In this document: one piece after another, positions 34,801 through 42,635 of the stretch
Numbering within the stretch: position 1 is the stretch's first letter
Layout: the number at the start of each line of letters is the position of its first letter
DNA from: Duganella levis
GTDB taxonomy: Bacteria > Pseudomonadota > Gammaproteobacteria > Burkholderiales > Burkholderiaceae_D
Direction of reading: 5' to 3'
DNA length: 64,000 bases
NCBI RefSeq assembly: GCF_009857605.1
Contig: NZ_WWCT01000017.1
Location: 100,178-164,177 of the forward strand
Made by a program: the position numbers and the translations under genes
Notes under the pieces: generated by a model
The model's input: only the letters and a program-made list of their open reading frames with translations
Databases searched by the model: none
What the model was told of the DNA's origin: nothing

Positions 34801-35247
34801 CATCGACGATTGCGCCGCATGGTCGTCGCCCGACACCGCCAGCACGCCGCCCAGCGCCGACGTGCCCAGCATGTTGGCGGTGCGGAACACATCGCCGGTG
34901 CGGTCGACGCCCGGGCCCTTGCCGTACCAGATGCCGAATACGCCATCGACCTTGGTGGGACCGTAAGCCTTGTGCATTTGGGCGCCCCACAGCGCGGTGG
35001 CGGCCAGGTCTTCGTTGAGGCCGGGCTGGAACACGATATCGTGCGCCTGTAATTGCTTTTCTGCTTTCCACAGTTGCTGGTCGTAGGCGCCGAGCGGCGA
35101 GCCGCGGTAGCCGGAGACCAGCCCGGCCGTGTTCAATCCCGCTGCGCGGTCGCGTTGTCGCTGCAACATGGGCAGCAGCACCAGCGCCTGGATTCCGCTC
35201 AGGAACTGGACGCCGTCGGTTGGCTGGAGGTGGGGACTTGGCTTCAT
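31807..35247 (-). CDS. Indolepyruvate ferredoxin oxidoreductase, fused subunits
   Basis: 1146 residues from the ATG at 35247. This large single-chain enzyme of the IOR family decarboxylates arylpyruvates (or branched 2-oxoacids) to acyl-CoA with ferredoxin. The N-terminal pyruvate-oxidoreductase-like part has SGIQALVLLP and SGYRGSPLGAYD, and a TPP-binding region has GGGIGCHVMAL and MGGEGAQWVG. A ferredoxin-like segment carries CEGCGDCSVQSNC, and the C-terminal gamma-type domain has VAGIGGSGVLTTGALLG. It is divergent from an Lrp/AsnC regulator 130 bp away, the classic arrangement. The product fits amino-acid catabolism. Confidence 0.93.
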   Translation of the reverse strand: MKPSPHLQPTDGVQFLSGIQALVLLPMLQRQRDRAAGLNTAGLVSGYRGSPLGAYDQQLWKAEKQLQAHDIVFQPGLNEDLAATALWGAQMHKAYGPTKVDGVFGIWYGKGPGVDRTGDVFRTANMLGTSALGGVLAVSGDDHAAQSSMYPHQTDGIFHAASMPVLQPANVREVIELGLAGIALSRYCGLWVGLKTIAEVIETAATVSLDGLPAYRAPALPLPAHGLGWDPSLAWPGQRAELERRLIDERLPAARAWARVNGIDRCVIAAPQRRFGIITVGKAHQDLMQALDDMQLDAAQLAELGVSVYKVGMSWPLETEGACAFAAGHEEVLVIEEKRANVETQLKDALYCLAQRPRISGKTDGDGGALLSEIAEFTPRIVARALARRFGDALPLLQHRLAAWDASATPLKAAVIPVRAPYFCSGCPHNTSTRTPEGSITGGGIGCHVMALAQPELKTPSFSQMGGEGAQWVGAAPFSQTGHIFQNLGDGTYQHSGLLAIRAALAANANITYKILYNDAVAMTGGQAAEGVIDPARITRQLQAEGVQRIALVSDDPARWRHDAALAPGTSVHERGELDAVQRALRGVPGVTAIVYEQTCAAEKRRRRKRNTMPDPDRRLFINERVCEGCGDCSVQSNCIAVEPLDTAFGRKRRINQNSCNKDFSCVKGFCPSFVDITGARLRKPDAQRLQALEAELWPGVPQPQVPALDRPFNILVAGIGGSGVLTTGALLGGAAHLEGKASTVLDFTGLAQKNGAVVSQVRLAAQADEIGAVRIGQGAADLLLGADMVVAAAADNAARLSPQRSGAVLNLDETPTSAVVRQRDATQPASLMRERIRQRCVPARFHTLQANALAQALFGDTVVVHTLMLGYAWQQGLVPLSFEALHRTIELNGAAVALNHSAFRWGRIAACHPDLLERVRGAPVAVTPASQSLEQLLATRVQDLTAYQDAAYAERYRKLVQRARDAEQRAAPGQQEFSRQVALSAYRLMAYKDEYEVARLYSNAEFRASLAAQFADHARLSIWLAPPLFSRLDQATGRPRKHKVGPWVFTAFKMLAGLKGLRGTVFDPFGHTEERRRERALAEQFIGLIEHECTYLDSAGYEQALKLAGLPQQVRGFGPVKQQAIRECQQQLARHPVTLSAAVNF

Positions 35248-35377
35248 GGTCTGGTCGCAGAGTGATCGATGCGAAAATTTTACGCTCAGGTGCCGAGTCG
35301 TTTTCTGCCAAAATACACCATGATTGGTGCAATAATTAGTCGACAATATCCAAAAATGAATAGAGGGATGGAGAAAT

Positions 35378-35848
35378 ATGGCTAATCAGGATGATCTCGA
35401 TAAAATCGACCGCAAGCTGCTGCAGGTGCTGGCGCGCGACGGCCGCGTGGCGTGGAGCGAGCTGGCCGAGCAGATCGGCTTGTCGCTGACGCCGACCCTG
35501 CGGCGCGTGCGCCAGCTGGAAGAGGCTGGCTATATCCAGGGCTATGTCGCCCAGCTCGACGAAGGCAAGCTGGCTGGCCGCGTGTGCGTGTTCGTGGCCG
35601 TCACGCTGAGCAGCCAGGCGGAAGACGCCATCCAGCGCTTTGAGGAACAGATCGCGCTCGCCCCCGAGGTGATGAGCTGCTTCCTGATGACCGGCGACGC
35701 CGACTACACCTTGCGCGTGGTGGTGCCCGACCTCGACACCTATCACCGCTTCCTCACCCGCACGCTCACGCGCATTCCCGGCGTGGCGCACATCAAGTCC
35801 AGCTTTGCCCTCAAGACGGTGCTGATGCGTCCTTCCCCGTTGCTGTAG
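35378..35848 (+). CDS. Lrp/AsnC family transcriptional regulator
   Basis: 156 residues. The N-terminal helix-turn-helix region has LDKIDRKLLQVLARDGR and LSLTPTLRRVRQLEEAGYI. The C-terminal RAM domain that binds amino acids has VCVFVAVTL and VMSCFLMTGDADYTLRVVV. It is transcribed away from the IOR gene and probably controls it in response to an amino acid (inference). A 9-bp inverted repeat (35852-35886) begins 4 bp after the stop. Confidence 0.93.
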   Translation: MANQDDLDKIDRKLLQVLARDGRVAWSELAEQIGLSLTPTLRRVRQLEEAGYIQGYVAQLDEGKLAGRVCVFVAVTLSSQAEDAIQRFEEQIALAPEVMSCFLMTGDADYTLRVVVPDLDTYHRFLTRTLTRIPGVAHIKSSFALKTVLMRPSPLL

Positions 35849-35851
35849 CCG

Positions 35852-35886
35852 CCGGTCGCATTCCCCCAACAGGGTATTGCGACCGG
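35852..35886. terminator. Inverted repeat after the Lrp gene
   Basis: A stem CCGGTCGCA/TGCGACCGG (35852-35860 with 35878-35886) with a 17-nt loop lies 4 bp after the Lrp stop. There is no T run, so it is at best a weak terminator or an mRNA-protecting hairpin. Confidence 0.4.
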
Positions 35887-35938
35887 TGCAGGCGCGAGCG
35901 ATTATCTGCTGCTCTTGCCGACCTGGGGACGATCTCTG

Positions 35939-36952
35939 ATGCGAACAGCAAAAATGAAAGTGGCGATACAGCACTGGCCGTATCGCCAGAAAATCAGCAT
36001 TTCACGGGGCGTGCTGGAAACGCAGACCATATTGCACGCGACCGCCAGGGCCGGCGACATGCTGGTGCATGGCGAAGGCGAGCAGCATGAATCCGACGAG
36101 CAGGAAAGCGTGCGCGCGCTGGTGCGCGGCCAACAGGCGCTGTCATGGCTGGAGCAGATGCCGGACCGCGCCGCGCTGCGTGCCCGCCTGCCGCCCGACG
36201 GCCTGCGCAATGCACTGGACGCCATGCTGTGGGATCTCGAATGCAAACAGCGCGGCCTGCGCGCCTGGGAACTGGCCGGCCTCGACGCTATGAGCGCCGC
36301 CACCCGGTATCCCACCATGCTGACCGTCACGCTCGATACGGCGGACGCGATGGCCGCGCAGGCCCGCCGCTGGGGTCGTGCGCCGGTGCTCAAGGTCAAG
36401 CTGGGCGATCGCAGCGATGGCGGCCTTGAACGCGATATCGAGCGCCTGCATGCCGTGGCGGACGCCGCGCCCGGCAGCACGCTGACCATCGACCCCAACG
36501 AAGGCTGGACGCCCGGCGGCCTGCAGCGCTTTGTGGCGGCGGTGCGGCGCTTGCCGCTGGCGCTGATCGAGCAGCCGCTGCCGGCCGGCCAGGAGGACCT
36601 GCTGCCGGGCCTGCAACTGGGGGTGCCGGTGGCGGCCGACGAAGCCTGCACTTCGCTGGCCAGCCTGGCGCGCCTGGTTGGGCGGGTGCAATACCTGAAT
36701 CTCAAACTCGACAAATGCGGCGGCCTGACCGAAGCGCTGCTGATGTGCGGCGAGGCGCAGCGGCTTGGCCTCAAGCTGATGGTGGGCTGCAATTGCGGCA
36801 CCTCGCTGGCGATGGCGCCGGCTTTCCTGGTGGCGTCGTTTTGCGATTTCGTCGATCTCGACGGCCCGCTGCACATGCGCAACGACCGCACGCCGCCGGT
36901 CTCCTACGCCGCCGGCTACCTGCATGCGCCCGACGCCGCCCTGTGGGGCTGA
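35939..36952 (+). CDS. Dipeptide epimerase / N-acetyl-D-Glu racemase-like (enolase superfamily)
   Basis: 337 residues from the ATG at 35939, with GGGGA about 9 bp upstream. The muconate-lactonising subgroup of the enolase superfamily shows the base Lys pair in LKVKLGD, Mg ligands in DPNEGW, EQPLPAG and ADEAC, and the second Lys in LKLDKCGGL. The overall pattern is that of Ala-D/L-Glu epimerase or the D-glutamate-pathway racemase DgcA. It inverts the alpha carbon of an amino acid within a dipeptide or N-acyl amino acid. It is followed 44 bp later by a beta-lactamase-fold hydrolase gene, consistent with use of peptides that contain D-residues. Confidence 0.87.
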   Translation: MRTAKMKVAIQHWPYRQKISISRGVLETQTILHATARAGDMLVHGEGEQHESDEQESVRALVRGQQALSWLEQMPDRAALRARLPPDGLRNALDAMLWDLECKQRGLRAWELAGLDAMSAATRYPTMLTVTLDTADAMAAQARRWGRAPVLKVKLGDRSDGGLERDIERLHAVADAAPGSTLTIDPNEGWTPGGLQRFVAAVRRLPLALIEQPLPAGQEDLLPGLQLGVPVAADEACTSLASLARLVGRVQYLNLKLDKCGGLTEALLMCGEAQRLGLKLMVGCNCGTSLAMAPAFLVASFCDFVDLDGPLHMRNDRTPPVSYAAGYLHAPDAALWG

Positions 36953-36996
36953 GCGCGGCGCATTCTTCTTTTTCACCATCCACCAAGGAGCTCGTC

Positions 36997-38181
36997 ATGC
37001 CCCCCAGCAGTAACAACATGCCCGCCTTGCCGGCGCAACACCTGCCGAACGCCGAGGATTTTTTGATGTGGCCGCCGTGCCTGCAATCGTATGGCTTCCG
37101 CAATGTCGACCGGCTGTTCGCCAGCCGCACCATCCGTCGTGGCCCGCGCGTGCGCGTGCTGGCGCGCGGCCCGCTGTACGATGCGCCATTCAGCGCGGGC
37201 GAACGGCAGATGTCGATTGCCGACCTGATGAACCAGAACAATATGACCGGCCTGACGGTGACCTGCCGCAACCAGGTGGTGCTGGAAAATTATGGCCTCG
37301 GCCTGCTGGAACACGAGCGCTGGAGCACCATGTCCATGGTCAAGAGCATGACGGCGGTGCTGGTGGGCGCAGCCATCGCCGACGGCGCCATCGGCTCGCT
37401 GGACGACGCCGTCACCAGCTACCTGGCGCCGATGCGCGGCTCCGGCTACGAAGGTGTGTCGATCCGCCACCTGCTGACCATGTCGTCCGGCGTGCGCTGG
37501 ATGGAGGAGTACACCGACCGCGACTCCGACGTCAACCGCTACAGCCGCTCGCTGGCCAACAAGGTGCCGGGCGGCGTGCTCAATCTGATGGCCTCGCTGC
37601 CGCGCGCGCATGCGCCCGGCGCCTTCTGGAATTACAACACCGGCGACACCTATCTGCTGGGCGCCGTGATGTGCGCCGCCACCGGACGCACGCTGGCCGA
37701 CTACATGTCGGAAAAAATCTGGCGGCCGGCCGGCATGGAATTCGACGCCTACTACACGCTGGAATCGGCGGATGGGCAGGAGATCAGCGGCAGCCGCGCC
37801 GGCATGGCCTTGCGCGACATGACGCGCTTTGCCATGCTGGTGATGAACGGCGGCGAGGTGGACGGCGTCCAGCTGCTGGGCGACAACTGGATCGAGACGG
37901 TCGGCACGCGCGCCTTCGAACTGGCCGGGCTGGAGAACACCGCCGGCACCGAGCTCCTCGGCGTCTCCGCCTATGGCCTGAGCTGGTGGCTGGACGATGA
38001 CGGCGGCATGTGGGCGCTGGGCCATTCCGGCCAGCGCCTCTACATCAACCGCCGCGAGCAGATCACCGTGGTGCAGCTGGCGGTGTATCCCGAACCCGCA
38101 TATTTCAGCAGCCAGGAGCCGGACCGCGATACCGATCTGCTGCACTTCATCCGCACCGTGCGCCAGCACCTGGCAAGCTGA
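36997..38181 (+). CDS. Beta-lactamase-fold serine hydrolase (class C type)
   Basis: 394 residues from the ATG at 36997, preceded by AAGGAG. The catalytic SxxK motif is Ser113-Met-Val-Lys116, the YxN motif is in NYNTGDTY, and the HxG-like motif is in LGHSGQRLYI. Similar proteins are D-aminopeptidases, esterases and amide hydrolases; no real beta-lactamase activity should be assumed. There is no clear signal peptide, so it probably acts in the cytoplasm. Neighbour to the epimerase gene on the same strand. Confidence 0.88.
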   Translation: MPPSSNNMPALPAQHLPNAEDFLMWPPCLQSYGFRNVDRLFASRTIRRGPRVRVLARGPLYDAPFSAGERQMSIADLMNQNNMTGLTVTCRNQVVLENYGLGLLEHERWSTMSMVKSMTAVLVGAAIADGAIGSLDDAVTSYLAPMRGSGYEGVSIRHLLTMSSGVRWMEEYTDRDSDVNRYSRSLANKVPGGVLNLMASLPRAHAPGAFWNYNTGDTYLLGAVMCAATGRTLADYMSEKIWRPAGMEFDAYYTLESADGQEISGSRAGMALRDMTRFAMLVMNGGEVDGVQLLGDNWIETVGTRAFELAGLENTAGTELLGVSAYGLSWWLDDDGGMWALGHSGQRLYINRREQITVVQLAVYPEPAYFSSQEPDRDTDLLHFIRTVRQHLAS

Positions 38182-38250
38182 CCTTATTGCACCGGCGCCG
38201 TACGCGTCCGGTGCTAGAATTGTTGCCTGTTACCGATACGAACTAGCATC

Positions 38251-39141
38251 ATGGAAATCTCCCGGATTCAGGATATCCCCGCCGCCACCATCACGCTCGA
38301 TACGGCACTGGCGACGGCGCTGGGCAATGTGATCCAGACGGTGGGCAAGCCGGAGTTTTTCCATGGCCTGCTGGAGTTCCTGACCAGCATCTGCCCGATG
38401 CATTCGGGTGGCGCCATGATTTTTTCGCGCCACCAGCGGCCGCAGCTGTTGCTGTACCGCCGCTGGACCAGCGCGCGCAAGGTCGGCGTGCTCGACTATT
38501 TTTCCGGCGCCTACATCCTCGATCCGAATTACCAGCGCTTCCTGGCCGGCGGCGGCAGCGGCATTTACTGCCTGCGCGACGTCGCCCCGGACGAGTTCTC
38601 CAACAGCGAGTTCTATCTGCAGTTTTATTCGCAGCTGGGGCTGGCCGATTACATCGACATCATCTGGCGCATTGACGAGGATACCGCGCTGTCGGTGTTC
38701 CTGGAACAGAACAAGCCCAGCACCGGTTTCGCGCCCGAGCAGGTGGCCGCCATCGAAACGGTGCTGCCGATTATCTTTTCCGCCATGGAGAAGCATCACG
38801 GCCAGCTGGCGCTGGTGCCGGCCATCGGCGGCGACGACAACAACCTGATCCACCGCAAGGTGCAGAGCTCGATCGACAACTTCGGCAGCTCGCTGCTCAC
38901 CAAGCGCGAGCGCGAGGTGCTGTTCTACATGTTGAGCGGTTACTCGGCGACGCTGACGGCGGACCGGCTGAAGTCGACCGAGGGCACGGTCAAGGTCCAG
39001 CGCAAGAGCATCCACCGCAAGCTGGAAATCGGCTCGCAGGCGGAACTGTTCGCGCTGTTCATCCGCTGCATACCGTACGCCACGCCGGACGAGGACAGCG
39101 ACCCGCTGGCCGCCTACCAGTCCTTCGTCGCGCCGGGCTAG
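38251..39141 (+). CDS. LuxR-family transcriptional regulator
   Basis: 296 residues. A C-terminal LuxR-type helix-turn-helix includes LLTKREREVLFYMLSGYSA and TEGTVKVQRKSIHRKLEI. The N-terminal 200 residues are an unassigned sensory domain, with aromatic-rich segments such as FYLQFYSQLGLADYIDIIW. It follows the hydrolase gene by 69 bp and its 3' end overlaps the convergent NTF2-like gene by 4 bp. Probably regulates one of the flanking operons (inference). No autoinducer synthase is present. Confidence 0.85.
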   Translation: MEISRIQDIPAATITLDTALATALGNVIQTVGKPEFFHGLLEFLTSICPMHSGGAMIFSRHQRPQLLLYRRWTSARKVGVLDYFSGAYILDPNYQRFLAGGGSGIYCLRDVAPDEFSNSEFYLQFYSQLGLADYIDIIWRIDEDTALSVFLEQNKPSTGFAPEQVAAIETVLPIIFSAMEKHHGQLALVPAIGGDDNNLIHRKVQSSIDNFGSSLLTKREREVLFYMLSGYSATLTADRLKSTEGTVKVQRKSIHRKLEIGSQAELFALFIRCIPYATPDEDSDPLAAYQSFVAPG

Positions 39142-39524
39142 GCGGCCAGCCGGGTGGCGTGGTAGCGCTCGATGCGCCAGACGCCGTCTTCGCGCCTGAG
39201 GATCGCGGTCTCCAGGAAGCTGTACGGTGTCTGGGTGCCATCGTTGGCGGTCCAGACCTCATCGTTTTGCACGGTGGTCCAGGCGGTATCGCCTTGCACC
39301 GCGGTCCGGAAGCCGTGCAGCACCGCCCGTTGCCGGCCGCGGCTGGCGCTGGTCATCAGCAGTGCCAGCAGGGCTTGCTTATCGAAGATGCGGTCGTGCT
39401 CGATCATCAGGAAGCCGGTGGTCAGGCCGGCCACCACGGCGGCCCAGTTGTGGGCCTCCAGCGCCGCGTGCCAGGCGTGCAGGCAGGCTTCGGCGGCCCG
39501 GCTGTCGTTGTCAGGAGGGGTCAT
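39138..39524 (-). CDS. SnoaL/NTF2-like (DUF4440-type) protein
   Basis: 128 residues from the ATG at 39524. A cone-shaped NTF2-like fold is suggested by HAWHAALEAHNWAAVVAGLT at the start and WRIERYHATRLA at the end, with ETAILRREDGVW between. Family members are small isomerases, cyclases or accessory proteins; the function here is unknown. It begins 7 bp after the GPH transporter stop and is the last gene of the minus-strand operon. Confidence 0.7.
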   Translation of the reverse strand: MTPPDNDSRAAEACLHAWHAALEAHNWAAVVAGLTTGFLMIEHDRIFDKQALLALLMTSASRGRQRAVLHGFRTAVQGDTAWTTVQNDEVWTANDGTQTPYSFLETAILRREDGVWRIERYHATRLAA

Positions 39525-39531
39525 GGGCGCC

Positions 39532-40896
39532 TCAATCGGCTGCCACCGCGCGCCCCAGGCGGGCATTGCGCCGCTGGATCACCGCATGCAGGCGGGCGGT
39601 GATGGGGAACGACCAGATCACCACGGCCGCTATCAGGAAAAAGCTCATCGGCAGCACAAAGGCCGACAGCCGCAGGCCCAGCAGCGCATCGCCCGCATAC
39701 GGCGCATGCTTGGCTTCGAAACCGAACTGCGACAGCACCAGCAGCGACAGCGAGGTGCCGATGCCGAAGGTGGCCTTGCGCACGAAGGTCAGCACTGAGA
39801 CGTACTGGGCGGTACGCTGCACGCCGGACTTCATCAGATCGTAGTCGGCCAGGTCGCCCACCATGGTACTCGGCAGCATGTCGATCACGATGTAGAACAT
39901 GGTGTGGGCAAACGAGCACATCAAATAGAAGAACAGCACGTTGGGGGCGCCCGGACGCAGCGGCATGAAGGCCAGGTAGCAGCAGGCGCAGCCCAGAGCC
40001 GACCAGGCAAACACGCGGTGCTTTTCGTAGCGCTTGAGCAGCCATTCGGCGATGCCGACGCCGGCCAGCGCCGCCACGCCCCACTGCAGCAGCACCATGC
40101 CGATGGCGCCGCCCAGGCCGAGATACGAATCCAGCAGCAGGAAGCCGACCGCCGACCCGGCAGCGTCGCCCAGGCTGGCAAAGGCAGAGGCAATCAGGAA
40201 GCGCATGCAGGCCCGGTTGGCGCGGATCGCGCGGAAGGAATCGATCAGGCTGTGGCGCTTGGTGAACACGGCCACGCCGCGCGGCACGTATTTGATGCAC
40301 AGTACGCTGATCGGCGGCAAGGTCACGGCCACGATCCAGGCCAGCACGTGCAGGGCGTCGAAGTTCATGTCGCTGGTGGGCAGGAACCACAGCAGCGGGA
40401 TCAGTCCCAGCAGCGCGCCGCTGGCGACATTGAAGTACTGGCGGGCGACGGCGATGCGCGAACGCTCGCGGTAATCGGTGGTGAGGTCGACGGCCCAGGC
40501 GCCGTAGGGAATTTCGTTGATGGTCCAGGCGAAGTAGGCGATAAAGAACCAGATGGCGAAGTACCCGGCGTCGGCATCGGACGGCGGCACGTACAGCTTG
40601 AACACGCAGGCCACGGTCAACAGCGAGCCGACCAGGAACCAGCCCTTGCGGCCACCCCAGCGGTCGTAGGTGGCGTCGGTGGCCCAGCCCACGCCGACGT
40701 CAAGGAAGCCGTCGAAAATGCGTACCAGTAGCAGCACCAGCGACATGGTGCCCAGCGAAATGGCGAAATGTTCCGAATACAGCGCCGGCAAGATGCCGAA
40801 CGCCGGCCCGCGCAGCAGGTACATCGGCAACGTCGGCAGGGCGAACAGTACCAACAGCGGCCAGGACAGGCGGTTGGAGGGCTTGGACTTGATCAT
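39532..40896 (-). CDS. GPH-type MFS cation symporter
   Basis: 454 residues, about 12 hydrophobic segments, ATG at 40896 overlapping the peptidase stop (ATGA). The glycoside-pentoside-hexuronide:cation symporter type (MFS_2) is indicated by RIFDGFLDVGVGWATDATYDRWGGR near the N-terminus and EIPYGAWAVDLTTDYRERSR in the first half. In this operon the cargo could be a peptide, polyether or alcohol rather than a sugar. The 607-codon open frame upstream is a shadow of the peptidase gene. Confidence 0.88.
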   Translation of the reverse strand: MIKSKPSNRLSWPLLVLFALPTLPMYLLRGPAFGILPALYSEHFAISLGTMSLVLLLVRIFDGFLDVGVGWATDATYDRWGGRKGWFLVGSLLTVACVFKLYVPPSDADAGYFAIWFFIAYFAWTINEIPYGAWAVDLTTDYRERSRIAVARQYFNVASGALLGLIPLLWFLPTSDMNFDALHVLAWIVAVTLPPISVLCIKYVPRGVAVFTKRHSLIDSFRAIRANRACMRFLIASAFASLGDAAGSAVGFLLLDSYLGLGGAIGMVLLQWGVAALAGVGIAEWLLKRYEKHRVFAWSALGCACCYLAFMPLRPGAPNVLFFYLMCSFAHTMFYIVIDMLPSTMVGDLADYDLMKSGVQRTAQYVSVLTFVRKATFGIGTSLSLLVLSQFGFEAKHAPYAGDALLGLRLSAFVLPMSFFLIAAVVIWSFPITARLHAVIQRRNARLGRAVAAD

Positions 40897-42635
40897 GTAG
40901 GCAGCTTTCGGGACAGCGTTAAATGAGGTTCTGGGGCCGCCAGCGTCAGGCTGGTGTGGAGGGCGCCGGCGCGTGGCGCGGCGGCGCGCAGTCCGATGCG
41001 CGTGCCGGCCGGCGCTTGCACGATCCATTCGGCCAGCGCGCGGTCGGCGGTCGGCGTCGCATCCGGCGACAGCGCCAGCAGCGATTTTTTCGGCGCGTGC
41101 CCCATCAGTTGCGGCCCCTGGATGCGCGCCGTGCCGCCGCACAGCGCGGCTTGTGACGGCGCTGCGGGCAGGTCGATGTGGAACACCACGCCCTCCACCA
41201 CGTGGTGCGCCAGCGCCTGTTTGGTCACATAGGCCGGCAGCCAGCCGCTGTTGCAGACCACCAGGCGGATCTGCCAGGTGTCCGCGCCGATGTACTGCGC
41301 TGCGGCGCTCACCAGTTCCAGCCGCGGCAGGCTCAGCGCGATCTTGTCCATCCACGCCGGGAAACGCTCGACCTCGGCCTGGCGCAAGCCGGGCGGCGGA
41401 TTGCGCCAGTAGTTGAGCTGGTCCCAGCCGCCGATTTCCACCGCGCCCAGCTGCGGATGCTGGAACGGTTGCCAGTCGACATAAGCCTGGCCGGCGCAGT
41501 GCTCATCGCTCCAGCGCAGCAACTTGAGGTCGTCCTCGACCGGGTGCGCGCGGAACCAGTCGATCCACTTGTAGCCGCTGATGCCGGCCTGGCGATTGGG
41601 GCTCCATAGCTCCACCACCCAGTACAGCGCGCCCAGTTGTTCGTACAGCCAGTCCTGGGTGCCGCCCACCAGTTCCTTCGGATGGTATTTGAAGTCATGC
41701 CAGATGCTCAGCGACGGGTAGCCGCTGAGCTCTGTGCCAAGCTCGCTGAAGCGCTGGTAGCACCACAGGTCTTCGGCAATCATGTCGGCATCGCTCATCA
41801 TGCCCATCGGCCGCAGGATGACGCCGCTGAAGGTGTGGTAGCTGATGGCGGCGCCGATGTTGGGATGGGCCAGGACGAAGTCGACCATCGCCTTGACCTC
41901 CGGTTCGCTGGCCGGGTAAGGACCGGCGCCTTTCTGCTCGTGCTCCGGCCGCCAGTAGGACGGGAAGTTGCGGTTCAGGTCCAGCGCCTGTGGCTGCGGC
42001 TTCAGCTGCACGGTATAGCCGTCGTAGTCGTGCACCGTGCCTTCGGGCAGGATGCGGTAATACTCGCCGCCGAATTCGCCGATCTCGCGCGGCACCATCA
42101 GGCGCGGCTGGGCGGCGTGTTTTTTCCAGGTCCCATTCGGGTCCGGCATGCGCATCGACAGCACGCGGCCGTCGCCGTCCACATCCCCGATCGCCAGGCC
42201 GGCCGGGGCCGGATCGGTGGACGGGTAGAGGCGGGCGCTGGAGCGGACATGGCGCGGCTGGTCGGCCAGGGCCAGCTCGGCGCCGTCCGGACTCAGACGC
42301 GGACACAGGTAGATGGTGCGGGTCTCCAGCAGGTGGGTCAGGGTGGCGTCGGCGCCGTAGCCGCTGACCAGGTGGTGCAGGTAGTACAGCACGGCGGTGC
42401 AGCCGGTCAGTTCGATCGAATGAATATTGCCATCGGCCCAGAACGCCGGCTTGTCTTGCGGCTGGCCGGTGGCCAGCGCGGTAACGGTCAGCACCCAGAT
42501 GTCGCGGCCTTCATGGCTCTTGCCGATCGACGCCAGTTGCACCAGCTCCGGATACGCCGCTGCATAGCCGTGCAACAGCGCAGTGAGTTCCGCGTAGCGT
42601 GGAAATGCTTCGAAATCAGGCGGCGTCATGCTCAT
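40893..42635 (-). CDS. M14-family zinc carboxypeptidase
   Basis: 580 residues from the ATG at 42635, which overlaps the aldehyde dehydrogenase stop. The zinc motif HxxE is His72-Ser-Ile-Glu75 (DGNIHSIELTG), a further His ligand is in ISYHTFSGV, and a catalytic-Glu-like residue is in YWVVELWSP. The C-terminal 150 residues form an extra beta-rich domain. There is no signal peptide, so it probably acts inside the cell on imported peptides or related conjugates. It is translationally coupled on both sides. Confidence 0.88.
   Translation of the reverse strand: MSMTPPDFEAFPRYAELTALLHGYAAAYPELVQLASIGKSHEGRDIWVLTVTALATGQPQDKPAFWADGNIHSIELTGCTAVLYYLHHLVSGYGADATLTHLLETRTIYLCPRLSPDGAELALADQPRHVRSSARLYPSTDPAPAGLAIGDVDGDGRVLSMRMPDPNGTWKKHAAQPRLMVPREIGEFGGEYYRILPEGTVHDYDGYTVQLKPQPQALDLNRNFPSYWRPEHEQKGAGPYPASEPEVKAMVDFVLAHPNIGAAISYHTFSGVILRPMGMMSDADMIAEDLWCYQRFSELGTELSGYPSLSIWHDFKYHPKELVGGTQDWLYEQLGALYWVVELWSPNRQAGISGYKWIDWFRAHPVEDDLKLLRWSDEHCAGQAYVDWQPFQHPQLGAVEIGGWDQLNYWRNPPPGLRQAEVERFPAWMDKIALSLPRLELVSAAAQYIGADTWQIRLVVCNSGWLPAYVTKQALAHHVVEGVVFHIDLPAAPSQAALCGGTARIQGPQLMGHAPKKSLLALSPDATPTADRALAEWIVQAPAGTRIGLRAAAPRAGALHTSLTLAAPEPHLTLSRKLPT

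Noticed and set aside
31879..35052. 1057-codon plus-strand frame across the IOR gene
   Set aside because: Rich in His, Arg, Gln and Ala without domain motifs, antisense to a gene with cofactor and Fe-S motifs.
36997..42635. Microcystin-type (mlr) peptide degradation cluster
   Set aside because: A beta-lactamase-fold hydrolase and a transporter are present, but no MlrA-like membrane protease or MlrC-like metallopeptidase was recognised.
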